A DNA stretch of 43,191 nucleotides from positions 1-43,191 of the IMG/VR virus record IMGVR_UViG_3300030044_000006; one strand, given 5' to 3'. Shown here piece after piece: positions 12,501 through 18,811 of the stretch (the first letter of the stretch is position 1; every line of letters begins with the position of its first letter). Under the pieces are notes generated by a model. That model was given only the letters and a program-made list of their open reading frames with translations, made no database searches and had not been told where the DNA came from. Source of the stretch: a virus. A program made the position numbers and the translations under genes.

Positions 12501-12793
12501 TTTAAAAGCCTTTCGAATTTGACTGGAATAACTTCTAGTATGGCAACAATTGAACTTAAAGATGGTTCGCGATGACCACTAATAATCTGAGAAATGGCCG
12601 CTTGTGTGAGTTTCGATTTTTCTGCCAATTCGGTTTGGTTCATTCCTAGTGTATCCATCACTTCTTTTAAGTTTTTTTCGTCGGATGGGTCACCATGAGA
12701 AGTACGTATGTGTGTTTTAGGTTCCCACTTCCCTGGTGTTGCCACTTTCGCTTTCGATTCAATCCTCCGCAATTTGGTTTCGAGAGAATTCAT
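12497..12793 (-). CDS. XRE-family helix-turn-helix regulator
   Basis: The 98-residue protein starts at ATG 12793 (MNSLETKLRRIESKAKVATP), which overlaps the upstream stop by ATGA; the longer frame to 12883 lies within that gene. The N-terminus includes ATPGKWE, resembling the ATPGPW segment of several phage accessory proteins. The C-terminal 60 residues are a lambda-repressor-like HTH: LGMNQTELAEKSKLTQAAISQIISGHREPSLSSI. It probably represses a promoter in the phage, and the inverted repeats at 11275-11286 and 13592-13613 are candidate sites. Confidence 0.85.
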   Translation of the reverse strand: MNSLETKLRRIESKAKVATPGKWEPKTHIRTSHGDPSDEKNLKEVMDTLGMNQTELAEKSKLTQAAISQIISGHREPSLSSIVAILEVIPVKFERLLK

Positions 12794-13083
12794 TCCCCGG
12801 TCTCCAAAAACGAAATTGCGTGGATGCAAGTTGGTGTTCTCATTCTGAACATGCAAACGTGACAGGGGCATTTCACTCCCCAAAATCCTTCTCGCCAGTT
12901 CACTTTAGGGATGTCACTCACGTTACACTCGTTCAAAAACTCAGTCATCTTTTTGCAGTCGTACCAGTGCGCTGGGTGTGCGGGTGTTTTACCTTCGGAA
13001 GCGCGGCAACACTTCGCGCACAGCGAGTCTCTTGCGGTTTTAAGTAAACGCAGAGCTTTGGTTAGGCGTTCTGATTCGGTCAT
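12790..13083 (-). CDS. Hypothetical Cys-rich 97-residue protein
   Basis: The start is taken at ATG 13083 (MTESERLTKALRLLKTARDS), about ten bases after AAGGAAG; the frame is open to 13212 but that part overlaps the previous gene. The protein has cysteines in pairs and singles (CAKCC, YDCKK, NECN, CPCHVC, TCIH) with histidines, consistent with one or two zinc sites. No family is recognised. It is coupled to the XRE gene by ATGA. Confidence 0.65.
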   Translation of the reverse strand: MTESERLTKALRLLKTARDSLCAKCCRASEGKTPAHPAHWYDCKKMTEFLNECNVSDIPKVNWREGFWGVKCPCHVCMFRMRTPTCIHAISFLETGE

Positions 13084-13108
13084 GCTACCGCTTCCTTCTT
13101 CTTGTGTT

Positions 13109-13348
13109 TCACTCCGAGAAACTTGTCTCGCACGCGGCAATAGGTTCGGGAGCAGGTTCTGGCTGTCGCACCACTTTTTTGGGTTCAAGATGAGGCTGAA
13201 AATTCTGAACAACAGGGGCAGGCTTTAGTTTGCCGTCCGCTGCGAGCATGAGACTATAAGCATCTTGTGGTGCTGGGATTGTCACATACGCAAGCCATGC
13301 GGCGTTCACAATCGGGTCGTTTAAGAGTTCGTCAATGGTCTTTTTCAT
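13109..13348 (-). CDS. Hypothetical 79-residue protein with Pro-rich tail
   Basis: The N-terminal half is helical (MKKTIDELLNDPIVNAAWLA) and the C-terminal half is Pro/Glu/Ala-rich and probably disordered (QPEPAPEPIAACETSFSE). There is no recognised family. It follows the 70-residue gene by 15 bases and precedes the Cys-rich gene by 25. Confidence 0.6.
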   Translation of the reverse strand: MKKTIDELLNDPIVNAAWLAYVTIPAPQDAYSLMLAADGKLKPAPVVQNFQPHLEPKKVVRQPEPAPEPIAACETSFSE

Positions 13349-13363
13349 TTGAATTCGAAAATA

Positions 13364-13576
13364 TCAACCGTTAGCCGAGTTTTCATGTATATCTTGCAGT
13401 ACGCTTGAGATTCCTTTAACTTCTTTAGCAAGAAGCTCTATTGCTCCCATTGGGGTTGCCGCGTCTGCTGTTCCTAGTTTGTGAATTGCTTTAGCAACAT
13501 CTAAAATAGCTGCTGCGAGTACAAGTTTTGAATCTCCGGTGTCGTTAAGTGCGTCTAAAACTGTTTTTGTGTCCAT
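13364..13576 (-). CDS. Hypothetical 70-residue helical protein
   Basis: ATG 13576 (MDTKTVLDALNDTGDSKLVL) is chosen because AAGGA lies eight bases upstream; an upstream in-frame ATG at 13597 falls in the operator. The protein is Ala-rich, helical and acidic, without cysteine or membrane segment. No family is recognised. It directly follows a near-perfect 22-bp inverted repeat, so it is probably the first gene of a separately regulated sub-operon. Confidence 0.65.
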   Translation of the reverse strand: MDTKTVLDALNDTGDSKLVLAAAILDVAKAIHKLGTADAATPMGAIELLAKEVKGISSVLQDIHENSANG

Positions 13577-13591
13577 ATTTATTTCCTTTAT

Positions 13592-13613
13592 GAACACTGT
13601 TTATACGGTGTTC
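13592..13613 (-). promoter_or_regulatory. Operator-like 22-bp inverted repeat over a candidate promoter
   Basis: Arms GAACACTGT (from 13592) and ACGGTGTTC (to 13613) match their reverse complements except at two positions. On the - strand TATAAA (13605-13600) lies in its centre, with GTGACA 15 bp upstream (13626-13621), a slightly short spacer. A dimeric repressor bound here would cover the -10. It lies 16 bases upstream of the 70-residue gene. Confidence 0.5.
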
Positions 13614-13652
13614 TGATTCTTGTCACTTAAAAATCGTCCTTGTGTCGTTTTT

Positions 13653-14147
13653 TTAGAATGGCACGTCCTCGCTAGCCGTTGTCGGTAATACCTGTTTAGT
13701 ACCGAATCCACGGCCCATTACATAATCTGGGCGACGCTGACCATGCTGAGGGCAAATCGCGATAATCCTAAACCCATTCTGAATTTCTTCTTGAACGCGT
13801 TCGGTGCAGGCATCATTCAATACGAAAACTTCGTTTATGGTAAGTAGCTCGTTGCCCGGCAAGTGAACGTGATGGTGTAAAAGCGCCTGCTTTAGATCGG
13901 TCGCTTTCACATCGCCTTTAAAATCAGTCTGCCACAATGGTTTTACGCGTTTAAACTCTAGGTGTTCAAACAATCCGTCAGGGATGCTTTCGAAGTCGTT
14001 AACCCATCCTTCGATCCCGTTATAACTTTTATTGGCTTCTTCGATTGGCTTTATTTCTGGATTTATGACGCGACATTCTTCGTATAGTTTCGGGTTTTTC
14101 GTGGCGAATTCTCTTATTTTCCATGCGCTTAAACTTATAAAAATCAT
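13653..14147 (-). CDS. Hypothetical 164-residue protein
   Basis: The frame has ATG at 14147 and an alternative TTG at 14153 overlapping the upstream stop. The C-terminal half is distinctive: HHHVHLPGNELLTINEVFVLND, TERVQEEIQNGFRIIAICPQHG, QRRPDYVMGRGFG. This resembles conserved uncharacterised proteins of phage early regions, though I cannot name the family. It is soluble, with no membrane segment. It is the last gene before the operator region at 13592-13613. Confidence 0.7.
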   Translation of the reverse strand: MIFISLSAWKIREFATKNPKLYEECRVINPEIKPIEEANKSYNGIEGWVNDFESIPDGLFEHLEFKRVKPLWQTDFKGDVKATDLKQALLHHHVHLPGNELLTINEVFVLNDACTERVQEEIQNGFRIIAICPQHGQRRPDYVMGRGFGTKQVLPTTASEDVPF

Positions 14148-14149
14148 TA

Positions 14150-14665
14150 TCAATCACCGTAAAAACTTTCCTTTTTTCCAATTTCGGTTGGTTTCAAATA
14201 ATCCCAGTAGTGATCTTTTACCTTAAACGAGTCGTCATGGCACAGCTTGAGGCGACCGCGAACAATTTTCGCGTAACTTAATTTTCCATGTGCTCCCTTG
14301 CAGCGCGAAGAGATCCATTCGCGGCCCGAATCCCATCCGTCTGATTCGAGCGCGGTTTCGGGTGCGCACAAAAATACCCTACTTCCCTTCACTGCAATGA
14401 TCTGGAAAAACTCGTTTCGGCGCATCGTCGCGCCACTGGAGCACACGAAAAGATCGCCTGGCGCGAACGGTTTCGGAGCTGCTGGCGCGTCGCTTACACT
14501 CGTCATCGCATCATCGCACTTCTTTTCGAAGTCGGCAGTTTTAACGGTATAAAAATCCATGCCGAAACGCTGGCAGAGTTCTTTCATGAGGAGACCTTTT
14601 TCAAGGTACAGGTTTCCAAGCGGCATTTCGCGGAGTTCTTTGATGAGTTGGGGAATGGTTTTCAT
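14150..14665 (-). CDS. Hypothetical 171-residue protein
   Basis: ATG 14665 (MKTIPQLIKELREMPLGNLY) is preferred because an AGAAAGAAG ribosome-binding site and a leader hairpin lie just upstream; the frame is open to 14704. The protein has a helical N-terminus, a Pro/Ala linker near 60, and a C-terminal region resembling a small beta-rich domain (FAPGDLFVCSSGATMRRNEFFQI). No family is recognised. It is the first gene downstream of a TATAAT promoter. Confidence 0.65.
   Translation of the reverse strand: MKTIPQLIKELREMPLGNLYLEKGLLMKELCQRFGMDFYTVKTADFEKKCDDAMTSVSDAPAAPKPFAPGDLFVCSSGATMRRNEFFQIIAVKGSRVFLCAPETALESDGWDSGREWISSRCKGAHGKLSYAKIVRGRLKLCHDDSFKVKDHYWDYLKPTEIGKKESFYGD
14178..14191 (-). promoter_or_regulatory. 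CCGAAA-loop hairpin, third and weaker copy
   Basis: CCAA and TTGG arms enclose a CCGAAA loop (- strand), like the hairpins at 14680-14696 and 15874-15889. It lies in the last codons of the 171-residue gene, about 25 bases before the next start, and is followed by AAAAAAGGAAAG. Because it is also coding sequence, it could be coincidence. Confidence 0.3.
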
Positions 14666-14679
14666 TGTTACTTCTTTCT

Positions 14680-14696
14680 GCTGAATTTCGGTCAGC
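14680..14696 (-). promoter_or_regulatory. Leader hairpin with CCGAAA loop before the 171-residue gene
   Basis: On the - strand GCTGA and TCAGC pair around the loop CCGAAAT. The hairpin ends 14 bases before ATG 14665 and is followed by AGAAAGAAGTA. The same arrangement, with different stem bases but the same loop and the same following sequence, precedes the gene starting at 15858. Compensating stem differences with a fixed loop suggest an RNA-level element. Confidence 0.55.
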
Positions 14697-14702
14697 GTGT
14701 GC

Positions 14703-14733
14703 ATTATAGTGTGTCAAGCTTGAAAATAATCAA
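14703..14733 (-). promoter_or_regulatory. Promoter with perfect TATAAT
   Basis: TATAAT (14708-14703, - strand) is preceded by TTGATT at 19 bp spacing. Transcription would start near 14696, which would put the leader hairpin at the extreme 5' end of the mRNA for the 171-residue gene. A TTGACA also lies only 3 bp upstream of the -10, too close to be its -35. Confidence 0.45.
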
Positions 14734-14851
14734 ACTTGATCTTAAATTCGTCGGCCCTACATTCAATACAACATTCAGGTTTTTCGATCATATCGGGATC
14801 TGATTCTTCATCGGTTTCATGCCCGCAATTCTGGCAAACCCAGAACCACAT
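14714..14851 (-). CDS. 45-residue zinc-ribbon protein
   Basis: The frame begins MWFWVCQNCGHETDEESDPD and ends with PECCIECRADEFKIKFDYFQA-like sequence. It has CxxC knuckles (CQNC and CIEC) around an acidic loop, a compact zinc ribbon. ATG 14851 follows GGAAG by eight bases. A longer version from TTG 14890 would overlap the upstream stop as TTGA and add 13 Pro-rich residues, also with a GAGG nearby. It is below usual gene-calling size. Function is unknown. Confidence 0.65.
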   Translation of the reverse strand: MWFWVCQNCGHETDEESDPDMIEKPECCIECRADEFKIKFDYFQA

Positions 14852-14886
14852 CTTAACTTCCGGCGGATCAATCGGCGGTTCGGGGT

Positions 14887-15141
14887 TCAAAACGGAGCCT
14901 CGTCAGTCTTCCGTTTGTGGATCTCCACTTGTTTCTCAGCGGACGCGTGCCAGTGATCCACGCATAGTTTCGCTTGAGTGAAATCAGGTGCGTAAAATTC
15001 AATCGTGGGCAGCATGATCATGACGCGCTGAGATCTTTTTTGTAGATATGAATACGGCCCGGCCCATCCTTCCCATAGCGTGATGCCGCGATAGGTTTCG
15101 ATGCGTTCCTTTTGGATCTTTTTGCGCAATCGTTTTTTCAT
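14887..15141 (-). CDS. Hypothetical 84-residue basic protein
   Basis: The start is ATG 15141 (MKKRLRKKIQKERIETYRGI), overlapping the upstream stop by ATGA. The N-terminus is strongly basic; the rest contains LWEGWAGPYSYLQKRSQRVM and AKLCVDHWHASAEKQVEIHK. No family is recognised. The basic leader could bind nucleic acid, but this is only charge-based. It is part of the coupled small-gene series. Confidence 0.65.
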   Translation of the reverse strand: MKKRLRKKIQKERIETYRGITLWEGWAGPYSYLQKRSQRVMIMLPTIEFYAPDFTQAKLCVDHWHASAEKQVEIHKRKTDEAPF

Positions 15142-15374
15142 GACTCGATTACCTCCATTTGGCAATTGCTGAGTAAGGCTTTCCTGTACATGTAAGCGCG
15201 TGCGCAGCTATACGTTTCAAATCCTTTCACATCACGATAGAATTCGAGGCAGATTTCTTTATCCCAAAATGTCACGATAAAGTGATTCCCGTTTAGTTCT
15301 TCAATGGTGTATTTTTCATTTCCTATTTCCAAGATATCTAAAACCAGGTCTTCTGTTCCATGTTCGCGTGCCAT
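15138..15374 (-). CDS. Hypothetical 78-residue protein
   Basis: ATG 15374 (MAREHGTEDLVLDILEIGNE) shares one base with the upstream stop in a TAATG overlap, with GGGGAG nine bases upstream. The protein has beta-rich character (KYTIEELNGNHFIVTFWDKE) followed by a helix. A longer frame to 15461 lies inside the neighbour and is not used. No family is recognised. Confidence 0.65.
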   Translation of the reverse strand: MAREHGTEDLVLDILEIGNEKYTIEELNGNHFIVTFWDKEICLEFYRDVKGFETYSCARAYMYRKALLSNCQMEVIES

Positions 15375-15712
15375 TAGAATAAACTCCCCTGAGCGACCAC
15401 AGCAGTCACGATTAGGTACACTCCGTTTTTCAGATAATACGGACGCAAGACCGCGCCGCATTCAGAGCATGCAGTTTCGCTGGGTGTTTTTTTCCATCCG
15501 CCATTCGCTCCAGTTTGGTCGATCGGCTGTGATATCATGAGATACCCCTCAATCTCTGAGAAGTTGAATTCGTCGTCTTGTGTGCATTCCTGAACGGCAA
15601 TGCGGTCAGCGATTAAATCTACCTGGATCTCAAGCTCGTGTTTCTGCGTGACGGTTAGTGTCGAGCTTGCGATTAAAGATAGTGCTTTTCTTATGCTGCT
15701 GCCGGTGATCAT
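15374..15712 (-). CDS. Hypothetical 112-residue protein
   Basis: ATG 15712 (MITGSSIRKALSLIASSTLT) overlaps the stop of the 49-residue gene by ATGA; the frame extends to 15823 only by running through that gene. The N-terminal 45 residues are helical. A CSEC pair sits near residue 85 and the C-terminus is hydrophobic (YYLKNGVYLIVTAVVAQGSLF-like), possibly a short membrane or core helix. No family is recognised. Confidence 0.6.
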   Translation of the reverse strand: MITGSSIRKALSLIASSTLTVTQKHELEIQVDLIADRIAVQECTQDDEFNFSEIEGYLMISQPIDQTGANGGWKKTPSETACSECGAVLRPYYLKNGVYLIVTAVVAQGSLF

Positions 15713-15858
15713 TCTGCACCGCCAACTGATGCCATGAGCACTACTGAAGGGTGAGTCACAGGTGCGTTCATCGCAGACACCTGGGCTATCGTGCGCAGGC
15801 CGATCATCAGTGACGCGGCCCATATTACAATACTTAAACAGGCGGTTAATTTGTTCAT
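15709..15858 (-). CDS. 49-residue exported or membrane peptide
   Basis: The frame begins MNKLTACLSIVIWAASLMIG and continues LRTIAQVSAMNAPVTHPSVV, ending at TGA 15709-15711. A basic start followed by a hydrophobic helix looks like a signal peptide (possible cleavage after VSA) or a signal anchor. It has an AGAGAAG ribosome-binding site and a leader hairpin upstream, and ends in an ATGA overlap with the next gene. It is the promoter-proximal gene of the leftward operon. Confidence 0.65.
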   Translation of the reverse strand: MNKLTACLSIVIWAASLMIGLRTIAQVSAMNAPVTHPSVVLMASVGGAE

Positions 15859-15873
15859 TTTATACTTCTCTCT

Positions 15874-15889
15874 GCCAATTTCGGTTGGC
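15874..15889 (-). promoter_or_regulatory. Leader hairpin with CCGAAA loop before the 49-residue gene
   Basis: On the - strand GCCAA and TTGGC pair around CCGAAA. The hairpin ends 15 bases before ATG 15858 and is followed by AGAGAGAAGTA, nearly the same as after the 14680-14696 hairpin. It lies in the leader of the transcript from the 15922-15950 promoter. Confidence 0.55.
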
Positions 15890-15921
15890 GGTTACTTCAG
15901 GATTTAGTTCCTGATATGGTG

Positions 15922-15950
15922 AGTTTAACACGCCACGATAACGGTGTCAA
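15922..15950 (-). promoter_or_regulatory. Main leftward promoter of the small-gene operon
   Basis: A perfect -35 TTGACA (15950-15945, - strand) and a -10 TAAACT (15927-15922) are separated by 17 bp. Transcription would start near 15915, giving a leader of about 57 bases that contains the CCGAAA-loop hairpin. The TTGACAC and GTGTTAA ends of this element form an imperfect inverted repeat, a possible repressor site. Confidence 0.65.
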
Positions 15951-16428
15951 GAATGAAATAACGCAATTCTGAAAATGTTACAATTGTAACGGCGTGTTAT
16001 TGTAACTGGAAATTGTGACGCAAGCATTTTTAAATAGCACGAAAATTGTCGCGTTATAGTGTAATAAAAACTTTTGTAAAAATTACATGTTAGCTGATAA
16101 TTTAAGTAATGTAACAAATCGATTTTCTGTAATATTCTGTAATTTTTTTCGTCAATGGTTTCAAAGTATTTAACATGATGTTACTGTGTTACAAAATATA
16201 TATATAAATAATTAGTAATACTATGATATATTACCCCCCCCTAGTTTAACTATATATACCCCCCTATTTCCCATTTCCAGAGAGTCCATGAGAAGTGGCG
16301 TAATTTTTGTAACTTTGTAACAAACATTCTTCAGAAATTGTTTAGACAATTTACAGACGCAGAGCACCGATAAACACCAAGAAAGAATCAAGTTTGCAAT
16401 CCCGATCGATTCAACCAATACTGTGGGT
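15951..16428. other. AT-rich divergent control region with TGTAAC repeats; candidate origin
   Basis: No ORF of note is present. TGTAAC occurs at 15985, 16001, 16110, 16308 and 16316, and its reverse complement GTTACA at 15977 and 16188; TGTAAT adds copies at 16060, 16128 and 16138. Two C-runs (8 and 6 bases) follow similar ATATA-rich sequence at 16225-16266, and a 7-bp stem hairpin AAATTGT/ACAATTT lies at 16335-16352. Repeated short sites in AT-rich DNA between divergent operons fit a replication origin with iterons or a regulator array. It could also include the packaging start site. Confidence 0.55.
15977..15990. repeat. Palindrome GTTACAATTGTAAC
   Basis: A perfect 14-bp palindrome formed by two inverted TGTAAC units with two spacer bases. 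It is the only close inverted pair in the repeat field and lies about 30 bp upstream of the leftward -35, where a regulator could act. Confidence 0.8.
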
Positions 16429-16512
16429 ATGGAATTCAAGGGAGTTTACCCTGCCTGGGATGGAGATACGAGTCATGGAATTCAAACATGTTTACCCCGC
16501 ACTGCAAGATGA
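16429..16512 (+). other. Out-of-frame partial duplicate of the terS start
   Basis: A 27-codon frame begins MEFKGVYPAWDGD; the terS gene 46 bases downstream begins MEFKHVYPALQDE. At DNA level ATGGAATTCAA and GTTTACCC are shared with the same spacing. The 46-base offset puts the copy in a different frame, and it stops inside terS. It may act as a leader peptide or be the scar of a small duplication. No strong ribosome-binding site precedes it. Confidence 0.5.
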
Positions 16513-17011
16513 AGACTGCATGATGAAGCTAACAGATCATGTCACGACTGGCGGCTCCGTGACTGAGCTAGCCAAACTATGGGAAGTCCCCTATCGCGTC
16601 CTGATTCGGTTTTTAAGGGGTGATCCAATTCGCTCACGCCAATACGACGAAGCACTTGCGGATCGCAAGGAGTGGGTTGTCGAACGGCTATTGACCGAAC
16701 TGAGATCGATCTCGTGTGTGGCCATGACACAGGTGATTGACAAGGATGGTGCTTTACTACCTACCGATAGTTGGCCTGATGATGTTAAATCAAACCTAAA
16801 GAAAATGGTTGTGGTCGAAACCTTCGAGGGTGCAGGTGAGGATCGAACTTGGACCGGCTACCTGAAAACCATAGAGTTCCATGACAAACTCAAAGCAATC
16901 GACATGTACGGCAAGCAACTCAAAATGTGGAGCGACGACAAAACGATCAAGGTTGGCATGACTTACGAAGAGCTATTGACCGCGTCGCGTTCGATCGATA
17001 AGAATGAATAA
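16475..17011 (+). CDS. terS: Terminase small subunit
   Basis: The 178-residue protein has an N-terminal helix-turn-helix-like region (VTELAKLWEVPYRVLIRFL), a central helical part, and DKDGALLPTDSWPDDVKSNL followed by a terminal FHDKLKAIDMYGKQLKMW segment. The last two resemble the DNA-packaging TerS proteins of many tailed phages, where a D-x-x-G-x-L-x-P and a DKLKALExLGKxL helix recur. It directly precedes the large subunit (TAATG overlap at 17009-17013), which supports the call. The start is taken at ATG 16475, ten bases after GGAG. TTG 16394 and ATG 16460 are in frame but less well placed. It would bind the packaging site on the genome. Confidence 0.85.
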   Translation: MEFKHVYPALQDEDCMMKLTDHVTTGGSVTELAKLWEVPYRVLIRFLRGDPIRSRQYDEALADRKEWVVERLLTELRSISCVAMTQVIDKDGALLPTDSWPDDVKSNLKKMVVVETFEGAGEDRTWTGYLKTIEFHDKLKAIDMYGKQLKMWSDDKTIKVGMTYEELLTASRSIDKNE

Positions 17012-18480
17012 TGACTCCAGGTGAGGCAAAAATAAAGCGTTGGCGCGAATCTTGTTTGTACTTCGCGGTTGAAGAACTTGGTATGCAACCTGATCCCTGG
17101 CAGGTCGAACTATTTGAGGCGTTCTCGTCTGGAACTCCCATAGACAAGCGTATCGCTCTTGCCGCCTGCAAAGGCGTAGGAAAGTCAGCAGGTCTTGCAG
17201 TATGCATCTTAAACTTCCTGGCAGCTCAGGGCGAACGTGGCGAGCATCCGAAGGGAGCCGCTACCTCAATCACTGAAGACAACATCTCAGACAACTTGTG
17301 GCCTGAGATTTCAAAGTGGCAAGGTCGATCAGAACACTTGAAGCGTTCATTCAATTGGACGAAGACTAGAATCACGTCCGTTGACCACCCCGAAACCTGG
17401 TTCTTCAGTTTAAGAACGTGGCCGAAGTCAGGCGACAAAACCAAGCAGGCGAACACCTTGGCCGGTCTCCATTCGAAATACCTTCTATTCGTAGTTGACG
17501 AGTCAGGCGATGTACCTGATTCAGTATTCGCTGCCGCCGATGCAGGATTGACCGGAACTGAGGAAGGTCGATTCCAAAAGATTATCCAAGCCGGAAACCC
17601 GACGAAACGAGATGGTCCGCTGTACCGTGCATGTTTCCGTGAGCGTGATCTCTGGCACACGATCAAGATTACAGGAGATCCTGACAATCCGAATCGATCA
17701 AGCAGGCAGAACATCGAATGGGCACGAGATCAAATCAAACGCTATGGCCGCGATTCGCCTTGGGTGATGGTGAACGTGCTTGGGGAGTTCCCTGAGACTT
17801 CGATTAATGCCATCTTGTCAGCTCACGAGATTGAGGTTGCAATGAAACGTAAGCTTGATCTGTACACCTATGAGCGTGCCCAGAAACGAATTGGAAACGA
17901 CGTGGCTCGTGAGGGTGATGACATGACGGTGATGTTTCCAAGGCAAGGACTTCGAGCATTTAACTATGTGGAGCTGTCAGGTGCTCGTGGACCTGAGGTT
18001 GCGGATCGTTTGATTACATCAAAAGAAAAATGGGGATCAGAATTAGAGTTCGTTGATGATACTGGTGGTTTCGGTGGATCGGTGATCGATTCCATGGTTC
18101 AACGTGGCTATTCGCCAATTGGTGTGAACTTCAGCTCCAAGGCTACCGATCCAAGGTATTTCAACAAGCGAGCTGAGATGTATTTCAGGATGCGGGACTG
18201 GTTCAGGCGTGGGGCACAGTTACCTGACGACTCGCGTTTGATGGAAGAATTATGCGCCACGAAATACACGAGTAAGAATGGCAAGATTATTTTGGTTCCA
18301 AAGGAATTGATCAAAGCTGAACTGGGAAGGTCACCTGATCGGGCGGATTCGTTAGCGCTTACATTTGCGCAAGAAGAGGCAATTTCACGCACCCAGGCGG
18401 GTATTATTACCCTAGGCGAGCGGTCAAATCACGCTGAGACGGAATGGGATCCATTCGAGACTGCGAGTTCAGAAGACTGA
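17011..18480 (+). CDS. terL: Terminase large subunit
   Basis: The 489-residue packaging motor has an ATPase domain with a Walker A-type ACKGVGKS (about 52-59) and Walker B LLFVVDES (D163, E164). A C-terminal RNase H-like nuclease carries NDVAREGDD (about 296-304), VDDTGGFGG (about 348-356) and DRADSLAL (about 443-450), supplying the acidic metal-binding residues. It translocates DNA into the prohead through the portal and cuts it. Its length is normal for the family. The start overlaps the terS stop by one base. The packaging strategy (headful or cos) cannot be decided by eye. Confidence 0.97.
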   Translation: MTPGEAKIKRWRESCLYFAVEELGMQPDPWQVELFEAFSSGTPIDKRIALAACKGVGKSAGLAVCILNFLAAQGERGEHPKGAATSITEDNISDNLWPEISKWQGRSEHLKRSFNWTKTRITSVDHPETWFFSLRTWPKSGDKTKQANTLAGLHSKYLLFVVDESGDVPDSVFAAADAGLTGTEEGRFQKIIQAGNPTKRDGPLYRACFRERDLWHTIKITGDPDNPNRSSRQNIEWARDQIKRYGRDSPWVMVNVLGEFPETSINAILSAHEIEVAMKRKLDLYTYERAQKRIGNDVAREGDDMTVMFPRQGLRAFNYVELSGARGPEVADRLITSKEKWGSELEFVDDTGGFGGSVIDSMVQRGYSPIGVNFSSKATDPRYFNKRAEMYFRMRDWFRRGAQLPDDSRLMEELCATKYTSKNGKIILVPKELIKAELGRSPDRADSLALTFAQEEAISRTQAGIITLGERSNHAETEWDPFETASSED

Positions 18481-18524
18481 TTCATATACAGCGCGTTAAT
18501 TAAACATGTAATTATTTCATTGCT

Positions 18525-18541
18525 AACCGTTTAAATCGGTT
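18525..18541. promoter_or_regulatory. Inverted repeat AACCGTTTAAATCGGTT upstream of an HTH gene
   Basis: Eight-base arms match with one mismatch around a central base. It lies 15 bases before the ATG of the XRE-type gene at 18557, in the only gap of the packaging/head operon (18481-18556), so autoregulation by that protein is plausible. No matching promoter elements are clear. Confidence 0.45.
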
Positions 18542-18556
18542 TAATCATGATTACAA

Positions 18557-18811
18557 ATGCGAATGGTCGGACGATTACTTGAACGTCAAAGACAAGCGTT
18601 GTACCTGTCCAAGAGCGAAATCGGGAGGAGATTCACCCCGCCGGTTACACCTCAATTTATTTTCAATGTCGAGACTGGTCGGGTTCGTTTGCCGATCTCC
18701 AGAGTCACCCAGGCTTGCGAGATTCTGTCGATCAAGCCGTTAGAACTTGTTGAAGCATACGTCACCGATTCCAGGAATGAGATCATTGATCAGTTGGGAA
18801 TCACGGTATGA
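18557..18811 (+). CDS. XRE-type helix-turn-helix regulator within the late operon
   Basis: The 84-residue protein has the layout of a lambda-repressor-like HTH: LERQRQALYLSKSEIGRRF (helix 1-2), PPVTPQFIFNVETGRVRLP (recognition helix and turn) and VTQACEILSIKPLELVEAYV. Position 18557 is one of two close ATGs (18563 is the other); neither has a strong ribosome-binding site. It sits between terL and the structural genes, which is an uncommon place for a regulator, and a candidate operator lies just upstream. It may tune late transcription. Confidence 0.85.
   Translation: MRMVGRLLERQRQALYLSKSEIGRRFTPPVTPQFIFNVETGRVRLPISRVTQACEILSIKPLELVEAYVTDSRNEIIDQLGITV

Noticed and set aside
12497-12793. Evidence for a temperate lifestyle from HTH regulators
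   Set aside because: Three HTH proteins are present, but there is no integrase, excisionase, partition gene or recognisable CI/antirepressor pair, so lysogeny cannot be claimed.
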